Assembly (NCBI RefSeq): GCF_000772935.1 | Contig: NZ_JPVR01000072.1 | Location: 1 to 64,000, forward strand | From: Lysinibacillus boronitolerans JCM 21713 = 10a = NBRC 103108 | GTDB taxonomy: Bacteria > Bacillota > Bacilli > Bacillales_A > Planococcaceae | Reading direction: 5' to 3' | Length of the DNA stretch: 64,000 nucleotides | Shown: piece by piece, positions 16,919 through 24,581 of the stretch | Layout: each line of letters begins with the position of its first letter | Position numbering within the stretch: the first letter of the stretch is position 1 | Position numbers and translations under genes: made by a program | Notes under the pieces: generated by a model | Told to the model about the DNA's origin: nothing | The model's input: the letters and a program-made list of their open reading frames with translations, nothing else | Database searches by the model: none

Positions 16919-16944
16919 AACGCAGAACTCCATGAAAAGTTTAC
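16919..16944 (-). promoter_or_regulatory. ECF-type autoregulatory promoter
   Basis: GTAAAC, a 16-base spacer, CGTT on the minus strand, about 24 bases before the sigma start. AAC plus CGT spacing matches SigM/SigW-class promoters. Confidence 0.6.
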
Positions 16945-17090
16945 ATATTACTAAAATTCACCATTAAATTTTTTAGTTTAGTGAAAACCAACTACATTTA
17001 TTTTCAAATACATACAAGCATCTTTTTAATTTGACAAGAATATACTGTAGCAGCTAGCTAAAATCACTTTCAAGAAAGGAGTTGTGGATA

Positions 17091-17459
17091 ATGGGTGCTA
17101 AATGGATAAAGGTTTCAGTCTTTTATTTATTGATTGTTTTTGCTTTTGGCCTGTTTATGCATTATACGGTTCAACTTCAATGGAAAGCGACACATGCTCA
17201 TATTGGTGTGGTAGGTTGGCTGACTACTGGATTCATTGGTTTAATTTATTCGATTTATAAAAATGCTGCGGAGACAGGTCTCGCTAAAGCACAATTCTGG
17301 CTTTACAATCTTGGTTTACCCTTCCTTTTTGTTGGCATGATGATGGTGTATTGGGATGTACCACGCTGGTTATTTGAGCTTTTCGTGTCCGGTGGTGGTA
17401 TTGCTGTAGCGCTGTCTGTTCTGTTATTCTTTGTCAATGTCTTCAAATATGTAAGATAA
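17091..17459 (+). CDS. Small cytochrome c oxidase subunit I-like membrane protein
   Basis: A 122-residue protein with four predicted transmembrane helices. The motif THAHIGVVGWLTTGFIGLIY (about residues 37-56) resembles the haem-ligand helix of haem-copper oxidase subunit I, where the HAH pattern recurs. Such stand-alone four-helix proteins are often annotated as cytochrome-c oxidase in Bacilli, but they cannot form an oxidase alone and their role is unknown. ATG 17091 is chosen because AAAGGAG lies 8 bases upstream; a TTG nine bases earlier is an alternative. It is monocistronic with a strong terminator. Confidence 0.65.
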   Translation: MGAKWIKVSVFYLLIVFAFGLFMHYTVQLQWKATHAHIGVVGWLTTGFIGLIYSIYKNAAETGLAKAQFWLYNLGLPFLFVGMMMVYWDVPRWLFELFVSGGGIAVALSVLLFFVNVFKYVR

Positions 17460-17499
17460 ATAGAAAAGCCCCGCTTCAGTTGAAGTGGGGCTTTTCTAG
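17460..17499. terminator. Strong bidirectional terminator
   Basis: Near-perfect palindrome TAGAAAAGCCCC.CTTCA/TGAAG.GGGGCTTTTCTA between convergent genes. Confidence 0.92.
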
Positions 17500-17505
17500 C
17501 TATTA

Positions 17506-19242
17506 CTATTGTTGTAAGGAGTTCGCCTGCATTTGATACATCTTGTCATAAATTCCGCCAAGCGCTAACAGTTCATCATGCGTGCCGTTTTCTACAATTT
17601 TTCCTCGATCAAGCACAAGGATACGATCTGCATTTTTAATCGTTGAAAGTCGATGGGCAATAATAAACGTTGTCCGTCCTTTTTTCAGGACATCCATCGC
17701 ATGCTGAATAATTTCTTCCGTTTCCGTATCAATATTCGATGTCGCTTCATCCAATATTAAAATGGCTGGATCAAACGCCAGGGCACGTGCAAACGAAATC
17801 AACTGACGTTGTCCTGAAGATAAGGTACTGCCCTTCTCAATAACTGGCTCCTCATAGCCATTTGGTAAATTAGCTAAAACACGTTCTCCCCCGACAGCAT
17901 TTAAGGAAGCTTCTATTTTCTCGTGAGAGATGCGCGGGTTGTTTAAGCTAACATTGGATGCAATCGTACCTGTAAATAAGTAAGGGTCCTGTAGCACAAT
18001 ACCCATATGTTCACGCATCGTTTGACGTGGAACAGAGGTAATATCAATGCCATCAATGGTAATTTTGCCTTTTGACGGGTCGTAGAAGCGGAACAGCAAG
18101 TTCATAATGGAACTTTTCCCTGAACCTGTATGACCAACTAAGGCAATTGTTTCACCTTGATGTGCTTCAAATGACAGGTTTTTCAGCACATATTCATTAT
18201 CTTTATAGGCAAAGGACACATCTTCGAAAACCACATTTCCTTTATATCGTGGGATGCTCTTTTCAGAAACAGGCTCACCTTTCGTATCTAGCACCTCGAA
18301 GACACGCTTACCTGCAATGAGTGAACGCTCAAGCTGTGAAAATTGATTTACAATATTCGTAATCGGATTAAATAGCTTTGTTAAGTAATCAACAAATGCA
18401 TACAATGTCCCTGCTGTAATCACTTCAGTTGCTGTAAAGGAGCGTGTACCAAAGTAGAAAATAAAGACCGTAAACATGATAAGTCTTAGCGTATTCACAA
18501 GGTTAAAGGATGTAGCTGAATCAAGCACCAGCAGCTTACGCTCATACGCATAATGCTCATTATTCATGTCATCAAATTCCTTCGTCATTTGCTGCTCACG
18601 ACGGAACGCCTGAATAATTGTCATGCCCTGAATGGATTCATTAATCATGGCATTAATATCTGCAATTTTTGTACGAATGACATCGTTGTATTTAGAGGCA
18701 AATTTTCGATATAAAATCATCCATACATAAACAATTGGAATCATTGTTAAAGCAAGCATTGCCATTTTCCAATTTAAAATAAAGAGCGCTATATACACCC
18801 CAAAAATAGAAATGAAGCTCGTCACAAAATTGGATAGAACCTGTACATATAAATTCCGAACTGCCTCTGTATCGTTTGTTACACGCGCAACAATTTTACC
18901 CGCTGGTAAATTGTCGAAGTATTGGATCGGTAAAGTTTGAATATGTTCAAAGACATCTTTACGTAATTTTTGGATGACACGGTTTGCCCCAATTTGCAAA
19001 TAAATATACATAAAATATCGTAATATGGCTGTGGCAATGGCTAAAAGTAAATACACAATGAGCAACCATGTAATCGGTTTGATTTCTATATGACCGATTG
19101 TCATGTAATTATCAATAATATGTTTCGCAATAAACGGTCCAACAAGCTCCGTGAATACGGCAATTGTTAGGAAGAATAAGCCTAATAGTATCGGCTTTTT
19201 AAAATACATCGCATAGCGTGTTAAACGTTGACTCGTACTCAT
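17506..19242 (-). CDS. Heterodimeric multidrug ABC exporter subunit, BmrD/YheH-like
   Basis: One half of a heterodimeric drug exporter: six transmembrane helices (about 1-320) and a C-terminal ATPase. Walker A is GHTGSGKSS, the signature is LSSGQRQ, and Walker B ILILDEATSNID keeps the catalytic Glu. The sequence follows B. subtilis BmrD closely from the second helix onward. At 578 residues it is about 95 shorter because it lacks the extracellular insertion between the first two helices of BmrD (673 residues). The start overlaps the BmrC-like stop by 4 bases (ATGA). Confidence 0.9.
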   Translation of the reverse strand: MSTSQRLTRYAMYFKKPILLGLFFLTIAVFTELVGPFIAKHIIDNYMTIGHIEIKPITWLLIVYLLLAIATAILRYFMYIYLQIGANRVIQKLRKDVFEHIQTLPIQYFDNLPAGKIVARVTNDTEAVRNLYVQVLSNFVTSFISIFGVYIALFILNWKMAMLALTMIPIVYVWMILYRKFASKYNDVIRTKIADINAMINESIQGMTIIQAFRREQQMTKEFDDMNNEHYAYERKLLVLDSATSFNLVNTLRLIMFTVFIFYFGTRSFTATEVITAGTLYAFVDYLTKLFNPITNIVNQFSQLERSLIAGKRVFEVLDTKGEPVSEKSIPRYKGNVVFEDVSFAYKDNEYVLKNLSFEAHQGETIALVGHTGSGKSSIMNLLFRFYDPSKGKITIDGIDITSVPRQTMREHMGIVLQDPYLFTGTIASNVSLNNPRISHEKIEASLNAVGGERVLANLPNGYEEPVIEKGSTLSSGQRQLISFARALAFDPAILILDEATSNIDTETEEIIQHAMDVLKKGRTTFIIAHRLSTIKNADRILVLDRGKIVENGTHDELLALGGIYDKMYQMQANSLQQ

Positions 19243-20981
19243 GAGGCACCTCCTTCTAGCTGCTGACGGTCAAATTGCTCTTTATACCATCCTTGTTGCG
19301 CAAGAAGTTCCTCATGTGTTCCCTGCTCTACAATTTGCCCATCATCCAGTACGATGATGACATCGGCATGCTGAATACCAGACAAGCGATGTGTCGTAAT
19401 AATCGTCGTTTTACCTTGACGTTCACGCTGAATATTTTCAATAATTCTTGCCTCTGTCTTCGCGTCGACAGCGGAAAGCGAATCATCCAGCATTAAAATT
19501 TCAGGATCTTTAATTAAAGCACGAGCAATAGACACACGTTGTTTTTGACCGCCTGAAAGAGAGACACCCTTTTCTCCAACAAGTGTTTCAAGACCCATTG
19601 GTAGATTGTCTAAATCCTTTTCAAAATACGCGGCACGTATCGCCTGCTGCAACTCTGCTTGTGTTGCATCTTCTTTCCCAAATAATATATTTTCACGAAT
19701 AGTGCGTGAGAATAGCACATGATCTTGTGGTACATAACCAATCCAGTCGAGGATCTGCTCCTTCGTTTGAGCCGTAATATCGATACCGTCAATGGAAAGC
19801 TGTCCCTGTCCGATTGGGTATTCTCGCAATAATTGGCGTAGGAAGGTTGTTTTACCTGCCCCCGTTTTACCAACAATGCCAAGGGTTTGACCTTTTTTCA
19901 AGGAAAGTGAAATCTGCTGTAGGTTTTTCACCTGACTCATCGGATATTGGAATGTTAAGGCATCAAAGCCAATCGCATTTGGTGTCGCAATCATTTGTGG
20001 ATTCGGAATATTTCGAACATCCGCCTCGTAGTTCAAGGTTTCCTGCACACGATCTAGTGAGGCATTCCCCTGCTGCATAACATTGATGAGCTCACCAATC
20101 GCAAATATTGGCCAAACAGCCAAACCTAAATAAACATTAAACGTGACCAGTTGCCCAACCGTCATCGTCTCTGTTGCCACTAAATGAGCCCCGTAACCAA
20201 GTGCTACAACATAGCTAATGCCTGTTCCAACTTTTGTAATTGGGCCAAATAAAGCATTGATTTTTGCTGTATGAATATTTTTTGCATACACGACTTCACT
20301 CATCTCTGCAAAATTAGCCTCATCCTTTTTTTCCTGCACATAGGCACGCACCACTCGCACTCCTGCTACAGATTCCAGCACACTATCGTTTAGCTCCCCA
20401 AAAGCATCTTGTGCCTTCATATATCGCTCATGAACAATTTTTCCTAAATATTGAATGAGGATCGCCATAATAGGGACCGGTAACATAGCGAAAAATGTGA
20501 GCTTCCACGAAATCATATAGCCCATCGCAAAAATGATAAAGCCCATATAAATCGTTGAATCAATCAACGTCATAATACCAAAACCAGCTGTCATGGATAC
20601 GGCATTTAAGTCATTTGTTGCACGTGCCATCAGGTCACCGGTACGGTTTTTCTCATAAAATGTTGGGGTCATGCGTAAAAAATGCTGCATTAAATTACGA
20701 CGTAAAATTTTCTCAAGGTTGATAGCTCCTTCAAATAGTCGGAATTGCCACACAAAATTTAATAAATAGCCCCCAATAATAATTCCAATAAAAATCAAGA
20801 CATACTTTGTTAAAATAGCTGGTGTCATTTCTCCTGCAGTCAATAGATCTATAATAGAACCGAGTAAATAGGGAGGGACAACCTCTAATCCACTGGCAAT
20901 CATTAGTAAAACAATGGCCACCGTATATTGCTTCCAGTATTTTTTAAAGAACCAGCCTAATTTACTTAACACATCAAACAT
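19239..20981 (-). CDS. Heterodimeric multidrug ABC exporter subunit, BmrC/YheI-like
   Basis: Partner half-transporter of 580 residues, similar to B. subtilis BmrC along its whole length. The ATPase has Walker A GKTGAGKTT and signature LSGGQKQR. In Walker B (EILMLDDSLSAVD) Asp replaces the catalytic Glu, the degenerate site expected for this subunit of an asymmetric exporter. The pair should export hydrophobic antibiotics through the cytoplasmic membrane. Upstream lies a leader with two short reading frames and an intrinsic terminator, as for bmrB-bmrCD, so antibiotic-induced ribosome stalling probably controls read-through. Confidence 0.92.
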   Translation of the reverse strand: MFDVLSKLGWFFKKYWKQYTVAIVLLMIASGLEVVPPYLLGSIIDLLTAGEMTPAILTKYVLIFIGIIIGGYLLNFVWQFRLFEGAINLEKILRRNLMQHFLRMTPTFYEKNRTGDLMARATNDLNAVSMTAGFGIMTLIDSTIYMGFIIFAMGYMISWKLTFFAMLPVPIMAILIQYLGKIVHERYMKAQDAFGELNDSVLESVAGVRVVRAYVQEKKDEANFAEMSEVVYAKNIHTAKINALFGPITKVGTGISYVVALGYGAHLVATETMTVGQLVTFNVYLGLAVWPIFAIGELINVMQQGNASLDRVQETLNYEADVRNIPNPQMIATPNAIGFDALTFQYPMSQVKNLQQISLSLKKGQTLGIVGKTGAGKTTFLRQLLREYPIGQGQLSIDGIDITAQTKEQILDWIGYVPQDHVLFSRTIRENILFGKEDATQAELQQAIRAAYFEKDLDNLPMGLETLVGEKGVSLSGGQKQRVSIARALIKDPEILMLDDSLSAVDAKTEARIIENIQRERQGKTTIITTHRLSGIQHADVIIVLDDGQIVEQGTHEELLAQQGWYKEQFDRQQLEGGAS

Positions 20982-21019
20982 ACATCATAACCTTCTTTCC
21001 TCCGTGCTGTTGTGGATAA

Positions 21020-21076
21020 CTACCCACTTTCTAGAAATTCCTTTTTGAAAATCATTCGTCTAACTGTTTTTGTCAT
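21020..21076 (-). CDS. Second leader ORF (18 codons) upstream of the exporter
   Basis: ATG 21076 has an AAAAAAGGAG site 9 bases upstream. The frame encodes 18 residues, basic in the first half (MTKTVRRMIFKKEF). It lies between the attenuator and the BmrC-like start, so it is translated only from read-through transcripts. It may couple translation to the exporter gene; no family is recognised. Confidence 0.5.
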   Translation of the reverse strand: MTKTVRRMIFKKEFLESG

Positions 21077-21120
21077 ATACATACACTCCTTTTTTGTTTG
21101 CACTACAACCTTTTTTGCAC

Positions 21121-21157
21121 AAAAAAAGACACATACCCTAAAAGAGTAAGTGTCTCT
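21121..21157 (-). terminator. Leader attenuator of the exporter operon
   Basis: Minus-strand hairpin AGACAC.TAC/GTA.GTGTCT with a seven-T tail, placed between the two leader ORFs and 140 bases before the BmrC-like start. Position fits conditional termination. Confidence 0.75.
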
Positions 21158-21208
21158 TATAAAAGGCAGGATAATTCCATACCTAGTTCTGCAATAGTAA
21201 ATAAAGCG

Positions 21209-21271
21209 TTAGGCACGGACAATGTATGTAACTGTGATTGAATTTGATACTGATAAAATTAACATTGTCAT
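21209..21271 (-). CDS. First leader peptide (20 residues) upstream of the exporter
   Basis: ATG 21271 follows a strong AAAGGAGGG and a SigA promoter about 40 bases upstream. The 20-residue peptide ends ...VTYIVRA and stops about 50 bases before the attenuator hairpin. By analogy with BmrB in B. subtilis, a ribosome stalled here could change folding of the downstream terminator. It shares position but not obvious sequence with BmrB. Confidence 0.6.
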   Translation of the reverse strand: MTMLILSVSNSITVTYIVRA

Positions 21272-21308
21272 GCCCTCCTTTAGTTTATTTGTTATAGTGT
21301 TCTTGAAG

Positions 21309-21336
21309 ATTATCACACTATAGAAATATTTGTCAA
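21309..21336 (-). promoter_or_regulatory. SigA promoter of the exporter operon
   Basis: TTGACA (21336-21331), a 16-base spacer and GATAAT (21314-21309) on the minus strand. Confidence 0.8.
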
Positions 21337-21884
21337 CTATCACCCTGTTATTTTTTATCATTTTCAGGAAATAGTTAGCGCTTTAAAGCATTAAAATGCT
21401 CTAAGGAATCAAAGGGAGAACATGCTTAAAATTACTGTGTTGTCTATAACCTTACAATAAATCTACGGCACAGACATTAACCTAAAGACTGAAATACAAG
21501 ACTAGTGATTTTGATACCAAATAGCAGACAATAGAAAATTCTCTTTGCGTCTGTTGCACTCCTTCAATATGCTTATCTCATCATCTTTATTTATTTAGTT
21601 AATTATTATTTAGTTAATTATTATTTAGTAGTGTCGGGTTTTCCGTTTATGGTTTAGCCGTCAGCGGGTTCACATAAGATGGATAAAGAAATGTCCATGT
21701 AATAAAATCTATTTCATTTTCCAAATATAATATTTCGAAATATTATTTCGTGAGCATTTATACCTTTCTATACACTATATACATTTTAAAAGTCGATTTT
21801 GGGACATAACTTGAATTGAAATATTTCTAAAATTTTTGTCTCATGATACACTTTCTTTATAGTCATTTTCAGTAAGGGGTTTTT
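21337..21884. other. Intergenic region between exporter and FluC genes
   Basis: About 550 AT-rich bases. I see a 15-bp direct repeat (TTTAGTTAATTATTA at 21594 and 21609, partial third copy) and a 12-codon frame at 21422-21460 with an AAAGGGAG before it. No gene was recognised. No fluoride riboswitch signature was found before the FluC genes. Confidence 0.6.
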
Positions 21885-22250
21885 ATGTTGAGGTCATTTC
21901 TAGCGGTGGGAATTGGTGGAATTCTTGGTGCCATCTGTCGATATAGCCTTAGTCTCGCCGTTCCAAATACAGAAGTATTTCCATTCACAACACTGTTTAT
22001 AAATTTACTAGGCTGCTTTTGCCTAGCATGGCTTTTTACTTCTTTTATAAAACGCACACCTATTATACTAGGAATAGGTACAGGGTTTTGTGGAGCTTTT
22101 ACTACCTTTTCGACATTTTCCTTAGAGACACTATTACTCCTAGAAAATAGCCAGTGGCTACAGGCTGTACTCTATGTTACAGTAAGTGTTTTAGGTGGAT
22201 TAGCCTGCACATGGCTGGGAATACGACTTGCTAGGGGGCGTATTGCATGA
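21885..22250 (+). CDS. crcB: Fluoride channel subunit FluC/CrcB, first copy
   Basis: Four-helix membrane protein of 121 residues that with its partner forms a fluoride-specific export channel. Family motifs are clear: GGILGAICRYSLS near the N terminus, FINLLGCFCLAW with the conserved Asn and Gly, and GFCGAFTTFSTFSLE with the Phe/Thr/Ser fluoride track. The next gene encodes a second CrcB, overlapping by 4 bases, as in organisms that build heterodimeric channels from two oppositely oriented subunits. ATG 21885 has a moderate AAGGGG site. Confidence 0.92.
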   Translation: MLRSFLAVGIGGILGAICRYSLSLAVPNTEVFPFTTLFINLLGCFCLAWLFTSFIKRTPIILGIGTGFCGAFTTFSTFSLETLLLLENSQWLQAVLYVTVSVLGGLACTWLGIRLARGRIA

Positions 22251-22576
22251 TGTTAGTCGGAATTGGTGGTTTTTTTGGCGCTCTTTCTAGATTTTATTTA
22301 GGAAAATTACTTGTACATCCCTATCCATGGGCCACTTTTATTATTAATAGTACAGGCTCCTTTGCGCTTGGTTTCTTATTTGCCCTACATCTTAGTGATT
22401 GGTTATGGCAATTAATTGGCATAGGTTTTTTAGGAGCCTACACAACTTTTTCTACTTTTGGATTTGAATGTCTACAGCTTATAGAACAACAAAAATGGAG
22501 ACAAGCCATTAGCTATATTGCCAGTACCTTGCTAATTGGCATACTTTGTGCAGCTATTGGTTATCTAGTCGTATAA
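22247..22576 (+). CDS. crcB: Fluoride channel subunit FluC/CrcB, second copy
   Basis: The 109-residue partner of the preceding CrcB. It carries GGFFGALSRFYLG, FIINSTGSFALGF and GFLGAYTTFSTFGFE. Translation starts in an ATGA overlap with the first copy, so equal production of the two subunits is likely. Dual-gene FluC systems work as heterodimers of opposite membrane topology. Confidence 0.92.
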   Translation: MMLVGIGGFFGALSRFYLGKLLVHPYPWATFIINSTGSFALGFLFALHLSDWLWQLIGIGFLGAYTTFSTFGFECLQLIEQQKWRQAISYIASTLLIGILCAAIGYLVV

Positions 22577-22590
22577 AAGAGGGTGAACTA

Positions 22591-22938
22591 GTGACACAGC
22601 CATCAAAGGAGTTACTACAGGAATTAGAAGTTGAAATAGAGCAAACGCTCTATTCATTGATTGACCTAGAATTAGAAGAAAATTACGCTACCATGAATAC
22701 ACAATTTGCCCAATTACTTGCCAAGGTTCAGGCTGCCCAGTTAATTGATTACAAGCTGGATGTTCTCGTTGAACCTCAAGCTTTTGCAACTGAAACTTGT
22801 ATTCTTTTACAGAGCCTCATAGAAGCAAAGGCGAGGCCCAATAAAAGACATAAGCTGTTAACACATCGCATGATTTTGAAAATATGGTTACGAAAAAATC
22901 AACGATTCATGAGGGAGTTTCTACCTCAAATGTTTTAG
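22591..22938 (+). CDS. Hypothetical helical protein downstream of fluC pair
   Basis: A 115-residue protein I do not recognise. The start is GTG 22591, chosen because GAGGGTGA lies 6 bases upstream; the longer open frame overlaps the FluC gene. The first half is acidic and helical (QELEVEIEQTLYSLIDLELEEN), the second half basic (KARPNKRHKLLTHRMILKIWLRKNQR). There are no membrane segments or signal peptide. It is 14 bases after the second FluC gene and shares its terminator, so it is probably co-transcribed. Confidence 0.6.
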   Translation: MTQPSKELLQELEVEIEQTLYSLIDLELEENYATMNTQFAQLLAKVQAAQLIDYKLDVLVEPQAFATETCILLQSLIEAKARPNKRHKLLTHRMILKIWLRKNQRFMREFLPQMF

Positions 22939-22971
22939 GCGCCACTTGAATTTGCAAGGGCGCCTTTTTTA
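22938..22971. terminator. Terminator after the fluC operon
   Basis: GGCGCC..TTG/CAA..GGCGCC stem followed by TTTTTT. It overlaps the 3' end of the converging sirtuin gene. Confidence 0.85.
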
Positions 22972-23670
22972 TATTTGTAGTTGTTGCAACACTTCTTTTA
23001 TTTTTCCCTTCACTGTCAGATCAAATGGGGTTGTCTGCTGTGAAATATCTAAATTAATATAAACGGTTTTTCCTGTTGTCATCATAGGTAGTTGGTTGAC
23101 GGGATATACCTCAAGGCTCGTTCCAATGACAAGGACAAGTTCAGCTGTTTTGATTGCCTCCATTGAACGGTGCCAACTTGCTTGTGGTAGGCTTTCTCCG
23201 AAGAGCACAACATTTGGACGAAGTTTCCCACCGCAATGGGCGCAACTAGCCTTATTCAAGAAGCTTGCCATGACAGCCGCCTGCTGGCAACGATGACAAC
23301 GAATAGACCGGATCGAACCATGTAACTCCTCGACAGATTGACTTCCTGCCAATTGGTGAAAACCATCCACATTTTGAGTAGCGATTAGAGACACTAGACC
23401 TCTTTGTTCCCAATCAGCTAATATATGATGTCCCTCATGGGGAGCCACCTTTTCTAGGTTTTCGATACGTGTTTTATAAAATTCATGAAATAATGAGTAA
23501 TGATCTGTTAATGCTTCCGTTGTCGCGACAGTTCTTGGATCCATTTGTTTCCACCAACCAGATGCTGAACGGAAATCAGGAACCCCACTTTCCGTTGACA
23601 TGCCCGCTCCTGTTAGAATCACTGTATTATTTGAGGATAGTAACCACTCACGTAAACGTTCTATTGCCAT
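22969..23670 (-). CDS. SIR2-family NAD-dependent protein deacylase
   Basis: Sirtuin of 233 residues that removes acyl groups from lysines using NAD. Motifs are GAGMSTESGVPDFRS for NAD binding (about 20-34), TQNVDGFH, and the catalytic His in ELHGS. A Cys4 zinc site is formed by CHRC and CAHC, and GTSLEVYPV lies near the C terminus. ATG 23670 has GGAGGGG 4-5 bases upstream; a longer frame upstream lacks a site. It is an apparent single gene. It corresponds to the bacterial CobB/SrtN group. Confidence 0.92.
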   Translation of the reverse strand: MAIERLREWLLSSNNTVILTGAGMSTESGVPDFRSASGWWKQMDPRTVATTEALTDHYSLFHEFYKTRIENLEKVAPHEGHHILADWEQRGLVSLIATQNVDGFHQLAGSQSVEELHGSIRSIRCHRCQQAAVMASFLNKASCAHCGGKLRPNVVLFGESLPQASWHRSMEAIKTAELVLVIGTSLEVYPVNQLPMMTTGKTVYINLDISQQTTPFDLTVKGKIKEVLQQLQI

Positions 23671-23726
23671 TTTACCCCTCCTTTTTCGAATTACAAAAGC
23701 TTCCTTCACCTATTTCGACAATCAAC

Positions 23727-24344
23727 CTATTTTTCCTTTGCATCGTTATAGAAATGTTTAAAAGGAAGCTTCCATTTTAATTTATTATTCACCGATAACA
23801 TGCGAATCACTACTATAAAAATAACTATGACTGACAATTCAAGCGGACTGTCCCACCCTAACCATATACAAAGGGCACATACAAATGTTAGGACGGCATG
23901 AATTTCTTCTCGTAATGCAAGCGGCGCTCTACCAGCTAACAAATCTCGCACCATGCCTCCGCCAACACCAGTAAACATCGACGCTATAATAATAATGCCG
24001 AGGTCGTGATGCAAGCTTTTTGCTAACAATCCGCCTTGTATTGCGAAAGAAGCTAGGCCAATCGAATCAAAGAAATAGCCCCAGCGGTTCCAGTGATGAA
24101 TCCAGTTCCTTTTGACAAATAAAATGGTCGTCAGCGTGACTAAAACGACTAATAAGGATTGCCGTTCCCATATATCTGACACAGGGATATCCAGTACAAC
24201 GTTGCGTATAATGGAACCACCATAAGACGTTGTCAGACCAAGCACAAATATGCCAATAAAAGAATAGTTGGCCTGTAACGCTACAAATGCTCCACTAATG
24301 GCGTAGGCAATAATACCAATGATATGTAATACCGACCATGTCAC
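23727..24344 (-). CDS. TRIC-type cation channel family membrane protein (UPF0126)
   Basis: Seven-helix membrane protein of about 205 residues with two internal repeats, each with a glycine-rich turn: TTSYGGSIIRNVVL and FTGVGGGMVRDLLAG. These are hallmarks of the bacterial TRIC/YadS family. Prokaryotic members have been linked to K+ flux and to amino acid transport; the substrate here is open. I prefer GTG 24344, 9 bases after AAGGAG; ATG 24353 sits too close to that site. The gene is preceded by its own promoter and a long leader ending in a strong terminator, implying conditional read-through. Confidence 0.85.
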   Translation of the reverse strand: MTWSVLHIIGIIAYAISGAFVALQANYSFIGIFVLGLTTSYGGSIIRNVVLDIPVSDIWERQSLLVVLVTLTTILFVKRNWIHHWNRWGYFFDSIGLASFAIQGGLLAKSLHHDLGIIIIASMFTGVGGGMVRDLLAGRAPLALREEIHAVLTFVCALCIWLGWDSPLELSVIVIFIVVIRMLSVNNKLKWKLPFKHFYNDAKEK

Positions 24345-24368
24345 ATCATCCATCTCCTTTTTACTATA

Positions 24369-24533
24369 CAAAAAAGCCCACCATAAAATAGTTGCGCATT
24401 GAGTACGCAAGCTATTTTATGGTGGGCTAATATCCTAGCAGTAGTACCTACTAATTTATCCATCTCACCATGTATCATAAAAAATATAGCGGCTGAGCCA
24501 TACTAAATGACACAACGACCATAAAATTTCCTA
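24369..24533 (-). promoter_or_regulatory. Structured leader with terminator before the TRIC gene
   Basis: Starting near 24533 on the minus strand, the leader has a stem GUGUCAU/AUGAUAC enclosing a smaller stem (GGC-uca-GCC), then a region of unknown fold. It ends in a very strong terminator (arms 24428-24408 and 24395-24375, then six T). The early leader sequence AUUUUAUGGU is identical to part of the terminator's 3' arm. It can pair with the 5' arm ACCAUAAAAU, giving an antiterminator. It matches no riboswitch class I know; no T-box, glycine or fluoride signature is visible. Confidence 0.6.
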
Positions 24534-24539
24534 GTTAGA

Positions 24540-24568
24540 ATTGTAATTGATTTTTTTATTAAACTCAA
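24540..24568 (-). promoter_or_regulatory. SigA promoter for TRIC leader
   Basis: TTGAGT (24568-24563), a 17-base spacer and TACAAT (24545-24540) on the minus strand, just past the regulator gene stop. Confidence 0.65.
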
Positions 24569-24581
24569 TATGAATTTTTGA

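Noticed and set aside
21337-21884. Fluoride riboswitch before the FluC genes
   Set aside because: I looked for the conserved GGxGAUGG and GCUGAUGxC blocks and did not find them.
24429-24533. T-box or glycine riboswitch before the TRIC gene
   Set aside because: The GGUGGNACC T-box core and glycine aptamer blocks are not present, although the region is structured.
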